A stretch of DNA of 64,000 nucleotides from Toxotes chatareus (GCA_016801885.1 CM028884.1:9552181-9616180); one strand, 5' to 3'; shown: positions 39,301 through 50,885, counted from the stretch's first letter. Notes: generated from the sequence alone by a model not told the origin. Numbers and translations: made by a program.

Positions 39301-39395
39301 TTTTTTTTTTTTTTTACATTTTTTTGTAAAGGAACAGCATCACTTCACTTTGCAAGACTGGATAAACCTCATCATCTGCACCATCAAACTGACAT

Positions 39396-39646
39396 GTGTG
39401 CATGTGAGTTTTATAAACTGTTGTCCTGGTGACCAACCGGCTTTGGTCTGCGACAGACAGAGCCAGAGCTTGGTGAGTGTGGCCTGTCTTATGTTCCTTC
39501 TGGCATCTGTCAAAAGGAAAGTAGTCTCTATACTGGGCAGAGAGCAGAGGTGATTAGAGCTTCACAATTCGCAGCCTATGTTTCCATTTTTGTTGTCTAC
39601 TGCTTTATGGTTTGCTGAAGCTCGGTTTATTGAGAGGAAAAGACAC
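39396..39646 (-). repeat. Right arm of the large inverted repeat
   Basis: Reverse complement of 38277-38555. Shared landmarks on opposite strands include GCCCAGTATAGAGACTAC, GGAACATAAGACAGGCC and CACCAAGCTCTGGCTC. The arms are separated by about 840 bp containing a SINE copy and an A-rich repeat fragment. Transcribed through celf4 intron 1, the arms could pair as long dsRNA. Confidence 0.92.
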
Positions 39647-41473
39647 TAGATCTACACAAAGTCTTAGTCATCATGCAGGACACATTCAATGGCACCATCA
39701 TAAAAATGTGATTTGTCTGCATCAGATTCATTTTTTAGGCAGTGTTTGTATTATTTTGTTCACCCGATATTTTATTTTATTTTTTCACTTAACTTCTTGT
39801 GAGAGAAGGATGCTGATGTTTAAAAAAAAAAAAAAAAACAAAGCAAAAAAAAAAAAACACAGATGTCTCATTTAAACATTTGCATTTAGGTTGCCTGACA
39901 GTCACACAGCCACAACCAGACTGCACAATCATGTCTGCAATTCTGTGTGGAGAAGCTACTGAGATGGCACCATTATACGACCGAGCATCTCAAACCATCA
40001 GGCCATGACAATGACAATGAGGCTTGTCCAGAAGTGTCACCTCTCCCGGTCTTTGTCTGTCTCTTCTCTCTCCCACTCTCATTGTTTTCTCTTTCTCGCT
40101 CTCTTTCTCTCTCTCTCTCGGAAAGACAGAACATCTTTATTAGCCTTCTGTATGCAGGCTGTGTTCAGTGCGAGATTGCAGGACTGACCCCTCGCTGTGA
40201 GCTGTACAGGGGAAATGTTTACCCAAACCCCACAGAACATGCCATTAACCTCTTTCTGGATAGAAGACAAACAAGAATGTCCCTCTATGGGGGCAATAAA
40301 GACAGGAGCACCTATCCAGGACCATCATGACAATCATCTCATTATGAAACCGTGGGAGGCAGGGAGCCTGGTCTCCCTGGGACTCTGTCGCTGCGGTGTA
40401 CCAGTGTGCCTAACGTTCAGTGAAGTACGTCTGATATTCAGTGAAGTGCAAACAACTGATTAACACAACAGTGAGGGACAATATAAAGCTCCCCAACTCC
40501 ATCAACCACCTCTGCCCCCCCTTTGCAAACCATTCCCTACACCTACTTTCTTCCTCTCCTACTTCCCATCTCTTCTCACCTACCCCCCTTCTGTCTCTCC
40601 GTACCTCGCTCCCCCTCCCTGGAGATTTAGATGGATATCCTGAGGCTCTGATTAAAGCCCCAACCTGGGAGGGTGTCTTGGTATGTGGTGAAAGGAAAGT
40701 GGGGGTAGAGGGGGGCCAGTGAGGAGCCTGGGCACTGGAGCAGCTTCTCGTTCTTAGGGACCTGCGGGTGTAATTCAATCACACCTCGATAATTCCCCTG
40801 ATGTGAGAGTCGAATCCCCCTCACACACATCAAGTACAGATAGACACCACAAGCTCACGCTCATCCCAGATTGAGGGTCTCCTCCTGGGTGGGTTTAAGA
40901 GCCCACTACTAGGTATGTTTTACCTGTGTCGTTTGAAGAGGCCATTATTTTAATTGAAAAAGTTACCTGCTTGCCAAAGGCAAAGCACAGAAAAAAAAAA
41001 AAAAAAAAAGGGGAAGAGAATTAAAACAAAAACACCAGATGGTGATATACATGGTAAAAATGATTGTTTATACTTACTGTTTGATTATATGTGATAATGA
41101 GAGTGGGATTCCTCAAGGCAATTAGTGTCTGCAGCAGCCATATTGTGAGAGGACAGGGGAAGGACAGCACGGGCTGTTATGAAGGAGCGCTTATCAAATA
41201 TCTCTGCCGGGGTGATTAGTGTAATAAGACACTGCAAGGTGAGATAGGCCACTCACACTCTTTTAGTATGTCTGCGCGTGTGTGCGCTTGTCTGTGTTGG
41301 TGACTGAGTGAGAAAGTTTGTGTGTGTTAAAGTGAGCAAGAGAAAGAAGCTGAGAGGGATTCTGAGAAAGTATGACTGACTCTTTCCATCTGTTTCCATA
41401 TCTGTGTGTGCCTGAATGTGTGTCTTAATGTATACTGTGTCCCCTTGTGCCTCAGCGTGCGTGAGTGTGTGTA

Positions 41474-41475
<2 letters not shown>

Positions 41476-41559
<84 letters not shown>
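41476..41559. repeat. (GT)42 microsatellite, longest in the window
   Basis: An uninterrupted 84-bp TG run on the plus strand (CA on the celf4 sense strand). It is flanked upstream by interrupted TGTGTG segments from about 41270. Confidence 0.97.
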
Positions 41560-41561
<2 letters not shown>

Positions 41562-42489
41562 CAACTGTGATATAATTCCTATGTTAATGTAGATTCCCCT
41601 ACCAGGCTGGTTGCCCCGGGGGCTTTAGCCTATGACAGAGGGCAGATCGGGGGCACTTACCCCTGGCAGAGTCTTCTGTTCATGGAGGGCACTCTGGGCC
41701 TTCAGTGCTGACTCTCTGGCACAGTATGTTAGAAAGGCACATCCTACAGGGAGACAGGGGAAACATACAGTAGGTTTAGACTACCAGACAACAGCTACAC
41801 AACTACACACCACATAGAAAAAAAAGTTCTAGTGACAGAGAATGGTCAGATAAAACAAGAGTACATTTAATGTACGTTGTGCTTCTTAGGGCATGTAATA
41901 GTTGTAAGGGTCCACACAACTCTATCGATGTTTTCTCAGAGATTAAGCACCCCCAAATGGACCCAGAGATTTGTGATTTAACTGACGTAATTTCTAATCT
42001 ACACATGGCCATACCATAAAACTTACTAGAGTTTTACAAGTTATTGCCAAAAAAATGTATTAAATTACAATAAAATTCATATGCTCTGGTGACAATTGGA
42101 ATGTGGCTCTCTGAAGTTAATAGCTCTGTACCCTCAGAGAAAATAACATGCTGGTTAGATTAAAATTTAGCACTTTCTTTTTTCAAAATATGACAACCGC
42201 TACTGGACCCGTCCATATCTTCACTGTCTATCAGGATAAAATGTTTGCCACATTGCTTCTATTATTACTACTACTAGTAGTAGTCAACTAATTCTGTCTT
42301 TTTTTCGCCATTTAAAATAGTAAAATTGACTATGCAAATAAAACAGAACAATGTTCAACATACAAGTGTAAAAAGTGTGTTCCTGGAGGTTGAGATTAAA
42401 CAGAATGGTGGTGGAAAATGCTTAGTCACCCCAGATGGATAGATTTTTTTTTTTTTTTTTTAAAACTGTGCATACTACTTTCTGATGAA

Positions 42490-42740
42490 TGATCACTTTC
42501 ATATTTATTCAACCAGGGAGAAAAAAGTCAAACAGTGTGCATATTTTTAGCCTGCCAAATAATTAAAAACCTCTGGTGATGAGCTGACACTGTACTCTCA
42601 CACACATCTCTGGAGACTTTTCTTCAAGTTGAAAAATTCAGGAAAACAGAATGAATATTCATCAGTAAAGAAGTCCCTAACAAAAATGTGACAGCTTTCA
42701 TTAAAGAGTGAGTGGTTGCTCTGTTACGCGCTTGGCAGAG
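42490..42740. promoter_or_regulatory. Candidate conserved non-coding element
   Basis: A unique block with GCCAAATAATTAAAAACC, GAATGAATATTCATCAG (a palindromic ATGAATATTCAT core) and GCTTTCATTAAAGAGTG. Evidence is texture only. Confidence 0.3.
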
Positions 42741-43664
42741 TTGACAGTGGGTGACCCCGTTCAGAAGAGGTTTTGCACTATACAGCATAATTTCCCATTA
42801 CTACATGTCACACCTGCTGCCAAGGATTCCCATGGGAGGAGAGAGAGAGAGACACACACACACACACTCACACATACACACACACTCGCACATACAGATG
42901 ATACACGGCGTGCAGCACATAGCACCCAACACCCCTGAAACCCTGCAACACACTCCGGCGCCCGGCCAAGAGAGCTCCCTTTCACGACAACCTTCACCCT
43001 CCTCCACAACTAGGCAGTTACTCAAGAGGAAAAATCACCTAAACGACACTGATGAAACAGCATGCCACACAGCAAAGCAGAAAAGTTTGGGAGCCTGGGG
43101 AAACACTCTTCATCCTTTGTAACATTACAAAACTGTGGGACATGAGGCGAGGCCTCCCGGGGGGCATGTCCCAGCAAAGGCTTATGGGAACCGTAGGCTG
43201 TTGCTGACACTCTTCTGCCACTACCCTAACCTTTTTTATATTTTTCACTTCACTGCTTTGCAGGTGTTTAGTATATATCTTGGCAAGATTTCATCACATG
43301 ATTTACTGTGGTGAGACTTTAAAAATGTCCCTACCACAAATCAGTGCAGCGCTGATGCAGCAGTGATGGTGCTTTTTCTAGACAAAGTTGACCAGTAAAG
43401 TTTTATTTGACCATTGTCCTTCTAGGAAAGTAGCTTTGGACTGTCCCAAGTCCTTTAATGATATATAAACTCCAAAAAGTGTCCATCTCAACATGGCACT
43501 ACAAAAATCAGACTCTGGATTGAAATAGCTTTATAATTTCATAAAATATTTCTGTGTTTTTATATTTTTCACCTTTTCTTTTACTTCCTCTCCGAACAGA
43601 ACACAAAATGTGTTTAGTTTCAGTGCTAGAAACTGAAAACAAGCACTTTACGTAAATACAGTTT

Positions 43665-44060
43665 TGAAGCACTTTATCCTTTGTGAGGCTGCTTTATACT
43701 TCTACTCCACTACATTTTATTTTACAGCTATAGTTACGAGGTACTTTTAGGATTAATATTTTACATACAAAAACATGTGATCAGTTTATCATGGTGCATA
43801 ATATACCCAGCAGTTTATGAAGTATTTAAAATCAGTTTCAGTGGCACTTATATATTGATCACTTAAAAATATAACCATAGTGTACCATAGCCATAATGTA
43901 AGCCATTCTCTTTAATGAGTACTTTTACTTTTAATATTTTCAGGAAAACTTTAATGCGTATACTATTTTTCTTTTAAGTACAATTTTGAATGCAGAGCAT
44001 TTGCTTCTAATGGACTATTTTTATAGTATAGTGACATAGTATAGAGTCCAGTACCTTCAA
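43665..44060 (+). repeat. Diverged teleost dispersed repeat (CTTCTACTCCACTACATTT type)
   Basis: ATACTTCTACTCCACTACAT, ACAGCTATAGTTACGAGGTA, TTTTACATACAAAAACATG, TGATCAGTTTATCATGGTGC, TAATGAGTACTTTTACTTTT and TTTTGAATGCAGAGCATTTG occur in the order of a very common percomorph repeat, probably a non-autonomous DNA transposon. Family name and class are from memory and not assigned. Confidence 0.75.
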
Positions 44061-45119
44061 GAAAAATAGCCTTTATTAGTTCAAATGATGCATTAAACTA
44101 GACTTTTTTTGTGCAGCCTTTAATATTCAGGCCAGCTACAAAGATGCCTCGGCTTCCTCGCAGCAGTGGAAAATCAGCAGGACTTTTAAGGAAGCTTCAT
44201 ATCCAACACTGCTGGCTCAAGGGACTTCTGAAGCCCAAAGGAGTCAGTGATTGAGAAAGCCAGTCGTGGAACAGATGAGCATTCAGCTTGGGGAACATGG
44301 GGAGAGGCACAAAGATACCGTTTGAGGGGAGGTAACAGGAATGTAGCAGCTGGTAGCAGGTTAGGGCTGTCATCTTAACATTTTAAGTTGGCTAATTGGC
44401 ATGGGATTCATATTCATACTCAAGTTATCTCATAGTATTGTCTCCTTGGTATTAAATGCAAGCATGCAAATGGAGCCTTCAAAAGCACACCACTTTCATT
44501 GGTCTGGAGTGATGCTGTGCAAACTTATTTCAAATATAGAGCATTGTTGCAAAAAGTGTTGCTTTGACAACAGAAACAGACATGAAGTTAACTTAGGGAA
44601 CTAAAGCAAGGTTTAAGTCTTATATATAAGTAATGTAGACTCAAGATTATTTGCAGTAAAAGGTTAAAACATGAAAAAACATGCTTGTTTACTGATACTT
44701 AAGATGTGCAATTTTTCATCAAATTATTCAGATTTCAAGTTTCCTCTGCAAATTAAAGTTTGAACAAACCAAATATTCTAAAGTCTGGAGGAAAAAAGTT
44801 GGGTGGATTTAATGGGGATAAGAGGAGGAGGTGAACATGGACAAGGTTCTGAAATTAAGGGTAAGCTCTGGAGGGGGGTTCAACAGAAGGACTGGTGGCT
44901 TCCTGTGATGAGCAGGTTAAGTGGGGTGAAAATAATACTTTGGTAATCAAAGACAATTTACCACACTATAATTTCAGAGAGGGACAAGAGTTCAACAAAT
45001 TATATTTAAGGCAAATGAAAAAGTAAACCCTGCAAACTGGTTCAAAGAGAAAGCAGGAAATGTAAAATGTGTTGTTACGTTTGCTAGACACGTTTCGGGT
45101 AATTACTTAAAGAACTTTT

Positions 45120-45410
45120 CCCCCTGTAACGCTTCTTCTAACAATTTGTTTTAAAATGGAAATTAGTATGTGCTCACAATTGCATGCATCCAGGCATTAA
45201 GAGTAAATTGTGCTTTTTTAAGGCATCAGGTACCTGTAATTGAAATAACTCCAGAACAAATTTGTATAAAATTTCAATTCATTAGCAGTGAATTCATGAA
45301 TCATGAGCAATTTGCTCTCCTTCGGTCTCCTCACACATGTCTGATCCAAGAATGTTCATTAAATTGGGAAAAGAATGCAAATTAATTTCAGAAAAAGATC
45401 TAGGCGCAAA
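45120..45410. promoter_or_regulatory. Candidate conserved non-coding element with octamer plus TAATT
   Basis: An AT-rich, unique, homeodomain-dense block: CACAATTGCATGCATCC, GTAATTGAAATAACTCC, ATTCATTAGCAGTGAATT, CATGAATCATGAGC, and a perfect octamer ATGCAAAT at 45375-45382 running into TAATTTC. A poly-A run borders it at 45409. It is the most enhancer-like block in the window by eye. Confidence 0.45.
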
Positions 45411-45839
45411 AAAAAAAAAAAAAGTAAAACAACTGGATGCCGCTGGATGTGACAGCCTGACCCCCTCATGGGTACTGACACAAATATGATGTGCGGATTC
45501 ATTCACTGATTCATGTTTCTGTGTTAACCACACTGTTACCTGCGGAGCATCTTTCCATCTTTCAGTTGTTCTATCCATCTACACTCGAAGCGTGCTGTTC
45601 AGAGCTTAGCTGTCTGGTTCACACGCAGCCCCCTTTCTAATGATCAAAGAGGTCATCTGTAGACTTAAACTACACCTGTCACTCAACTTACATAAACCGT
45701 CAATCACTGTCCAACGCTTCCTCTACAACACTCACCCAGTAGATAAAACTCAATACAAGCATGGATCTGTAACTCAGTGGCCATTACTGTAAGTCAACAG
45801 AATTGAATTTCACAGAAAACCACAAAACTGTCTACAAAT

Positions 45840-46020
45840 TGTGAAGACACTTTCAAAGATTTGTTGTTGCGTTCTATGAGTCAATTGCAATTAGATATTA
45901 CTGCCCCACTGAGGTTTGCTTTTGACATTTCAATGCCTATGAGGGTTTTTTATGTCAATTTGGCAGGCTATTTATAGCCAATTACACTGCATGGACCTAC
46001 CGAGGAGAGCAGAATGGATG
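45840..46020. promoter_or_regulatory. Candidate conserved non-coding element
   Basis: Unique sequence with GAGTCAATTGCAATTAG, TATTACTGCCCCACTG, TTATGTCAATTTGGC and TATTTATAGCCAATTACAC, lacking coding features. Confidence 0.35.
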
Positions 46021-49000
46021 AGGATATTTAACAACTCTTTGTATCTCTTCCTCCTGGCTGTGTGGTGCAGCTCCGAGTCCCTCCTCTCAGCATCAGAGAC
46101 GGATTGATAGATAACGCTACTCAAGCAAAAGATTTGCCCCCCACTAACATTCAGCATGTCTGAACAATGCATGCGTTCTGGCACTGACACTAAGTATTAT
46201 GATAATGTAGTGCGCAGTGAAATGATGGATGTTAAACAGCACGACCTGGCTGCACCACACACTGACGAGCACCATGCCCGCCAATAGTGTCAAGTCATCC
46301 CACGCGCTGTGTAAGGCTCCCCGACGACACACAAACTATCAAACCGACATTAAAGGCAACAGTGTCTAACAACTACGAGGTAGGATGTGATCATCAGTTA
46401 AAACAAACAAATGAAAAAAAATATTCTCTGAGTAGACGTCAGCATATATGTAGCTACACTCACCCACTGAAGTGTACAAGAAAATATAACGTGCAAAATT
46501 CTCCTGATATTCAGACAGGTCCCCTGGAGATTCCCTGAATGCCCAAAGTAAGAATTCACAAGGCACAAAACATCTGTTCAAACTGATGCAGCACAATCCA
46601 CATGAATTAGTCATGAGCAAACATGACATATTTTGATCTGCCCTTAAATCCATAATTATGGTGCAATTCTGTGTCACAGGACTCGGGCTGTGAAAAAGGC
46701 AGTGCTGCAAATCATCCATTAGGTATGGTTTACTAACTGATGCCAACAGCCATATACATCATGTACCTGAAACAAATCAAATCTTTCTCAGACACAAACT
46801 AAGCTCAAAGAGGGATTTGAAAGTAATAGTCAAACTAAATTTATGGCACTGTGCTAAATCTTTATGAACTTTATGTTTTTAAGGATTGTGGAGCCAAGCT
46901 GATTATAACCTCCCCCACTCTTCTGTTGCTCTGCTGTGAAGAATGTTTGCATTACTGTTTATGATAAAAATGTGGATTGAATTTGTGATAATGTTACAAC
47001 ATTAGATCTACAGTCTCCCAGGCCTTTGACGTAATAGCTAACCACCATCCATTTTATGCATTTTTATGAACCAAATAGAAGACAAAAGATTGACAAAAGA
47101 TTATTAAAAATCTTATATTGTATAGAGGCGGAGGAAATGACTCAGGCGGTGTACTGCTACACTGTTGATGATAGTTACACAGCTTCAACACTGCTCTATG
47201 TAGATTAATATCATTCATCCAGACATCGGGTTGAACTGAAACTATCCACTAGTTGTAGAGATGAAGATGTATCCGAGAGATTTCTACTGGGTGGCAGTGA
47301 TGAGACTGTCATGTGACCCACCCAGAGAAGTTAAAATGTCTAGGTCTTACCACCCATCATCATAAGCTGATTTGGCAAACTAGCAAACAGCTGTTAATTT
47401 CCATATCTAGCAGACATGGAACATTAGCATTAGCATTCATTTGGAGTTGCGTTTATGGCCACCTGATGAATGTAAGTCCAGTATTCATCCCAGAATACTG
47501 AAGTGGTTAAGTGTCTTTGATTTCTCATTTCTCTATGAGAGAACCTTTAACCCAGGGGAACCTGATAATGTTCTGTTTTAACAAGTTATTCTCTCTGTCC
47601 TCAACTCAACTATTTCATAACTCTGAATCTATAACAGTTGAATGCCTTAAACCTAAAGGTCTTTGTGCAAACACAGAATAGCAGAAAATTATGAAGAAAT
47701 GAAGAAGCAATTGTGAACTTTATTGTACAGTTTAGGTTTTTCACATTTTACTTTGATTGGAAGAAGAGGAAGGAAATGTTTACTAGTATTGTGAGACCCA
47801 ATGTAATTGTTGATGCTTTGCAGTTTTCTTTTATTATTATTTTTTATTATTTTTATTATATTTTTGTTCTGTTAAGTAGACTTATGTGGTCCACAACAAT
47901 TAAATTACAATTAAATTTAAAATTGATGAATTGAATTATATGTAAGGCTGCTGTTCTGATGTTAGTGTGTTATTTACAGCTGAATTCAGTTTGAACAAAA
48001 GTGCAGCATTTCACAGAACTTTCACAGTTACGTCAATAATTAATTTTACCTTCAATTGCCCTACAAAAGCTCTTCTCGGTTTCAGAATGGCCATTCAGTC
48101 AACTGGTCTCCTTGACTGACACAGCTAATGATACACTATACCTACTTATGTTTTGTTAACGACACTAATCCCATTTTCTTCCTCTTGTACTTTCTTTCTT
48201 CAGTCTACAGGTATCACATGTTGACACAGCAGGAGGCATGAACATGGTTTAGGTGAGTGGCCAATAAGAAAAACTCATCCATATAATGCATTGGTGAAAT
48301 CTTATTAAAAGTGCACGCCTGTGCGCCCAAAGTGACTTTGAATGTCATGCGGGATGAAGTGGGCATACTGCATACATCAGAGTGGCCTTGGTGGAGGATG
48401 ATTTGAACGGGCATACTGTCTGGCTTTGGAACAGGATTATCCTTCCCGAGGCAACCATCCTCCAGAGTGTTGACATTCAGGGATGGTTGAGGACAGGCGT
48501 AAACAACACGAACATCAGAAATATTGTTTTAATCGATCATCGGGCTCCAAAGAGGAACACTGGAAAGATGGGGAGCATGTTGAGCACCAGCAACTGATGG
48601 CTGGAGGAACAGGTGGTGCATGGAGACCTTCGGAGGCTGCACACACAAAAAAGCAATGCTGAGCCCACACTCATTTCTCCCACAAGAGCGCTTTACTTGT
48701 GCCGATCGATAAGATCATGAACTGTAGCCACTGACTTACATATCATACATAATTTGCCTGCTTTGTGAATAGATTATTTTTACTGAGAGTGAACTGATTG
48801 TGAATTCAATGACACCGTGCTTGTGTGCAAACGCAAAGTGCTGTGAGTGTGTGTGAGATTTAAAATCATATCTACAATTACAGCATAATTAAATGATTAA
48901 TAACTGTCTGCAAAATAACACAAGTCTCAATCAGCTTCAATAGCTGTCTTATATTAAAATCTTTGAATATAGGACAGTTTTGTAACTGATATTAAAATAA

Positions 49001-49142
49001 TAAACCGCATGCTCTAGACAGTCTGCTTATGATGACACGGACAGTAGCCTACTGGAAATGTGACCTTATTTTGAATTTCCATTCTAATAAAATTAATCTC
49101 TAAAACAGTATCGGATAAAGACTGAAAAGGTCAGAATTAATG

Positions 49143-49179
49143 ATAATAATAATAATCATCATCATCATCATCATCATTA
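49143..49179. repeat. (ATA/ATC)n trinucleotide repeat
   Basis: About five AAT-type units are followed by six CAT/TCA units without interruption. Confidence 0.9.
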
Positions 49180-49600
49180 TGGGTTGTCATTACATTATGA
49201 AAACATTATTAGCCACAGCAGAATAAGGTGAAACATTAATAAAAAAAAAGTAGGACAATTCAAGGTTTCTATTAAATAATAGATCAACATCTAAATGCAA
49301 AAAGGAACAAAGCCATTTCCCTTCAAAATCTGGTCATTATATTTACAGTAAAATCATTCTGTTGTATCTGTTTCTGTATTAAACATAACAATATAAACGC
49401 AGTAGTGCATAAAGTAAGTGAGACTTGAACTTGGAATTCTGGATTCTTTTTATTTTGTTACTAAAAGACCTTCCAACCCTGACCGTACTCTGGCGTTCAT
49501 TATTATAACTATCATTAGAACTAATCGATCCCTGATTTTCCGTGACCTGTCTAACTAATTACTAAGTGATTACTGATCTCGGTCGTTTTGGACAATGACT

Positions 49601-49627
49601 GGGGGGGACAGTTTGGGGGTGGGAGGG
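49601..49627 (+). repeat. Canonical G-quadruplex motif downstream of celf4 exon 1
   Basis: Tracts of 7, 5, 3 and 3 G have loops of 7, 1 and 1 nt on the plus strand, which is the DNA template for celf4. It lies about 850 bp into intron 1. Confidence 0.85.
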
Positions 49628-49689
49628 TGGCGATGACAACAGAGCGAGCGAGAGGACGATGCATGCTGGATCTCACCCTCTACTATTAT

Positions 49690-49960
49690 CCTGCTTTGTA
49701 CTTCCTGACTGCAACCCGCCCACGGAGCAGCATTACAATACAGCTGCCATGTAAATAGTATTTTCCACAGCTAATGACGTCTGGAAAGTATGCTGCATAT
49801 TAGCCTGCTGAAAGGTCAAAGCAGCATGCCAGCACCACCTTAATCACCCAATGCTGATTGCCTGATAATGGTTTGCATTTTCCGTTCCCCTGAAAGCATT
49901 TATTTCTCTCAGACAATATGCAGCGAATGGACTGGATGGAGAACGTAAGGATATTTTTTT
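49690..49960. promoter_or_regulatory. Candidate conserved element in proximal intron 1
   Basis: About 0.5-0.8 kb downstream of exon 1. Unique sequence with CAGCTAATGACGTCTGG, GCATATTAGCCTGCTG, CACCTTAATCACCCAATG and TGATAATGGTTTGCATTTTCC. It also contains an exon-like 32-nt segment on the plus strand (see findings). Confidence 0.4.
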
Positions 49961-50216
49961 AATTTATCTTTTTATTATTATTTTTCTTAAAGTTGTGAAG
50001 AAATTTCTGTTCTGCAGCTGCAGAAATAACACAGAATCCCCGAGCGCTTGCCTGCCTGTCCCGCCCCCTTAAACTGGGATGCTCAGCACATGATAGTCAA
50101 TGTAAACACACAAAGGCGTTTTCAGCTGTAGTATTCACGTGGACTGGCTAAACGCGCTAAAAATTAACCCTGCACTTGCGAGTCATTCACTTCCATGTGT
50201 TCTCCCGCTCACGCCT

Positions 50217-50290
50217 CATGTATGTTTGTATGTATGTATGTATGTTTTGGTTTTTTTTGTTTTTTAATGTGCGTGTGCGCGCGCGCGCGT
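50217..50290. repeat. (TATG)n followed by (GC)n alternating tract
   Basis: ATGT/TATG repeats at 50218-50244, T-rich spacer, then an alternating purine-pyrimidine GTGCGTGTGCGCGCGCGCGCG tract (split at 50269-50290) able to form Z-DNA. It is 180 bp inside the celf4 exon 1 donor. Confidence 0.8.
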
Positions 50291-50465
50291 TTGTGTGTGC
50301 GCGTGTGAAGGATCTAGGGGGCTCCCACTCTCTGTCCCAAACATCTGCAAATTAACACACTTTTCATGCTGCTCTGCCCCAAAACTGAACTGGGACATTT
50401 TTGTTTTCCTCATCTCCCTTTTTGGGTAAATCCTAAAGGAACACAGAAGTAAAGATACCAAAATA

Positions 50466-50475
50466 ACCAACCTTT
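50466..50475 (-). other. celf4: celf4 exon 1 splice donor
   Basis: Read on the minus strand the junction is AAAG|GTTGGT. The last exonic base is 50472 and the GT dinucleotide is 50471-50470. It falls exactly where RRM1 of CELF proteins is split before the GCAFLTYC RNP1 motif, and the intron phase (1, inside the glycine codon) suits the family. After the donor the frame reads WLFWYLYF, which is unlike any CELF protein, confirming that the exon ends here. Confidence 0.87.
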
Positions 50476-50721
50476 ATGCATTCCCGTAAACCTGTCTTTC
50501 AGTACAGTGAGTTCGTATATCTTTCCGAATTCCTCAAACAGGGGTTTCAGGTCTTTTTCCTCCAGGTTTCTGGGAATCTGCCCGATGAAAAGCTTGATGG
50601 CGTCGTGGTCCTTCATTGGAATGGTGTTCTGGCCGATGGTAAGCCCGTTCATCCTGCCGGCGCTGTTCGTGGTGCTGAATCCATTCTCTTGCTGCACTCC
50701 GTTTGCAGTGACTGTAGCCAT
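50472..50721 (-). CDS. celf4: celf4 first coding exon (CUGBP Elav-like family member 4), partial
   Basis: CELF4 is a nuclear and cytoplasmic RNA-binding protein, mostly neuronal, with three RRM domains that bind UGU/GU-rich RNA and control splicing, mRNA stability and translation. This exon encodes 83 residues plus one base of codon 84. Residues 1-35 are a variable N-terminus with an MNGL segment. Residues 36-83 begin RRM1 and read MKDHDAIKLFIGQIPRNL and then LTVLKDRFTGMHK. RNP2 (LFIGQI) is at about residues 44-49; RNP1 (GCAFLTYC in the family) would start in the next exon. The TIPMKDHDAIKLFIGQ stretch fits CELF4 better than CELF3, 5 or 6, which have LFVGQ. The ATG has a strong Kozak context (AAGATGG) and an in-frame TGA 9 nt upstream. 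The exon ends AAAG|GTTGGT, giving a phase 1 intron. The open frame continues past the donor, but those residues are intronic. Family assignment is very secure; the paralogue call is from memory of the family. Confidence 0.93.
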
Positions 50722-50745
50722 CTTTCCTCAATGGGCCGGCGGGCT

Positions 50746-50746
<1 letters not shown>

Positions 50747-50803
<57 letters not shown>
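50747..50803 (-). repeat. (GA)28 microsatellite in the celf4 5' leader or promoter
   Basis: An uninterrupted CT run on the plus strand, 57 bp long, is GA on the celf4 sense strand. It ends 25 nt before the start codon. The tract extends as an imperfect pyrimidine-rich (plus-strand) region to about 50945. Perfect GA/CT tracts of this length can form triplex (H-DNA) structures, bind GAGA-type factors and mutate in length. Confidence 0.95.
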
Positions 50804-50806
<3 letters not shown>

Positions 50807-50876
50807 CCCTCACACTCACTCACTCCTTCTCCCTCTCTCTCTGTAGTTAACTGCACAGTGCACACTGCCCCCCCTC

Positions 50877-50885
50877 CCTTATATC
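50877..50885 (-). promoter_or_regulatory. TATA-like element
   Basis: The sense strand reads GATATAAGG about 155 nt upstream of the celf4 ATG. It is a weak match to TATA. If used, transcription would begin near 50850 and the (GA)n tract would be in the 5' UTR. Confidence 0.25.

Larger units (their letters stand above)
39647..43664. other. Intronic, simple repeats and unique sequence
   Basis: A-runs lie at 39820-39860 and 40990-41009. CT-rich sequence is at 40060-40120 and 40500-40620. The (GT)42 tract and a 17-T run at about 42446-42462 are here, and a GA/CA compound lies at 42840-42895. No gene is supported. Confidence 0.5.
44061..49600. other. Intronic, AT-rich; candidate elements at 45.1-46.0 kb
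   Basis: Apart from the listed elements the sequence is unique and AT-rich. An unexplained open frame lies at 48370-48597 (see findings). No other gene is supported. Confidence 0.5.
1..50471 (-). other. celf4: celf4 intron 1 (5' portion; exon 2 not seen in the window)
   Basis: Everything transcribed downstream of the exon 1 donor within the window is taken as intron. No reading frame resembling the rest of CELF4 (GCAFLTYC, later RRMs or the linker) was noticed on the minus strand. Very long first introns are known for vertebrate CELF4 genes. The assignment is conditional: exons 2 and 3 of CELF genes are short (roughly 80 and 50 nt) and could be missed by eye. Confidence 0.7.
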
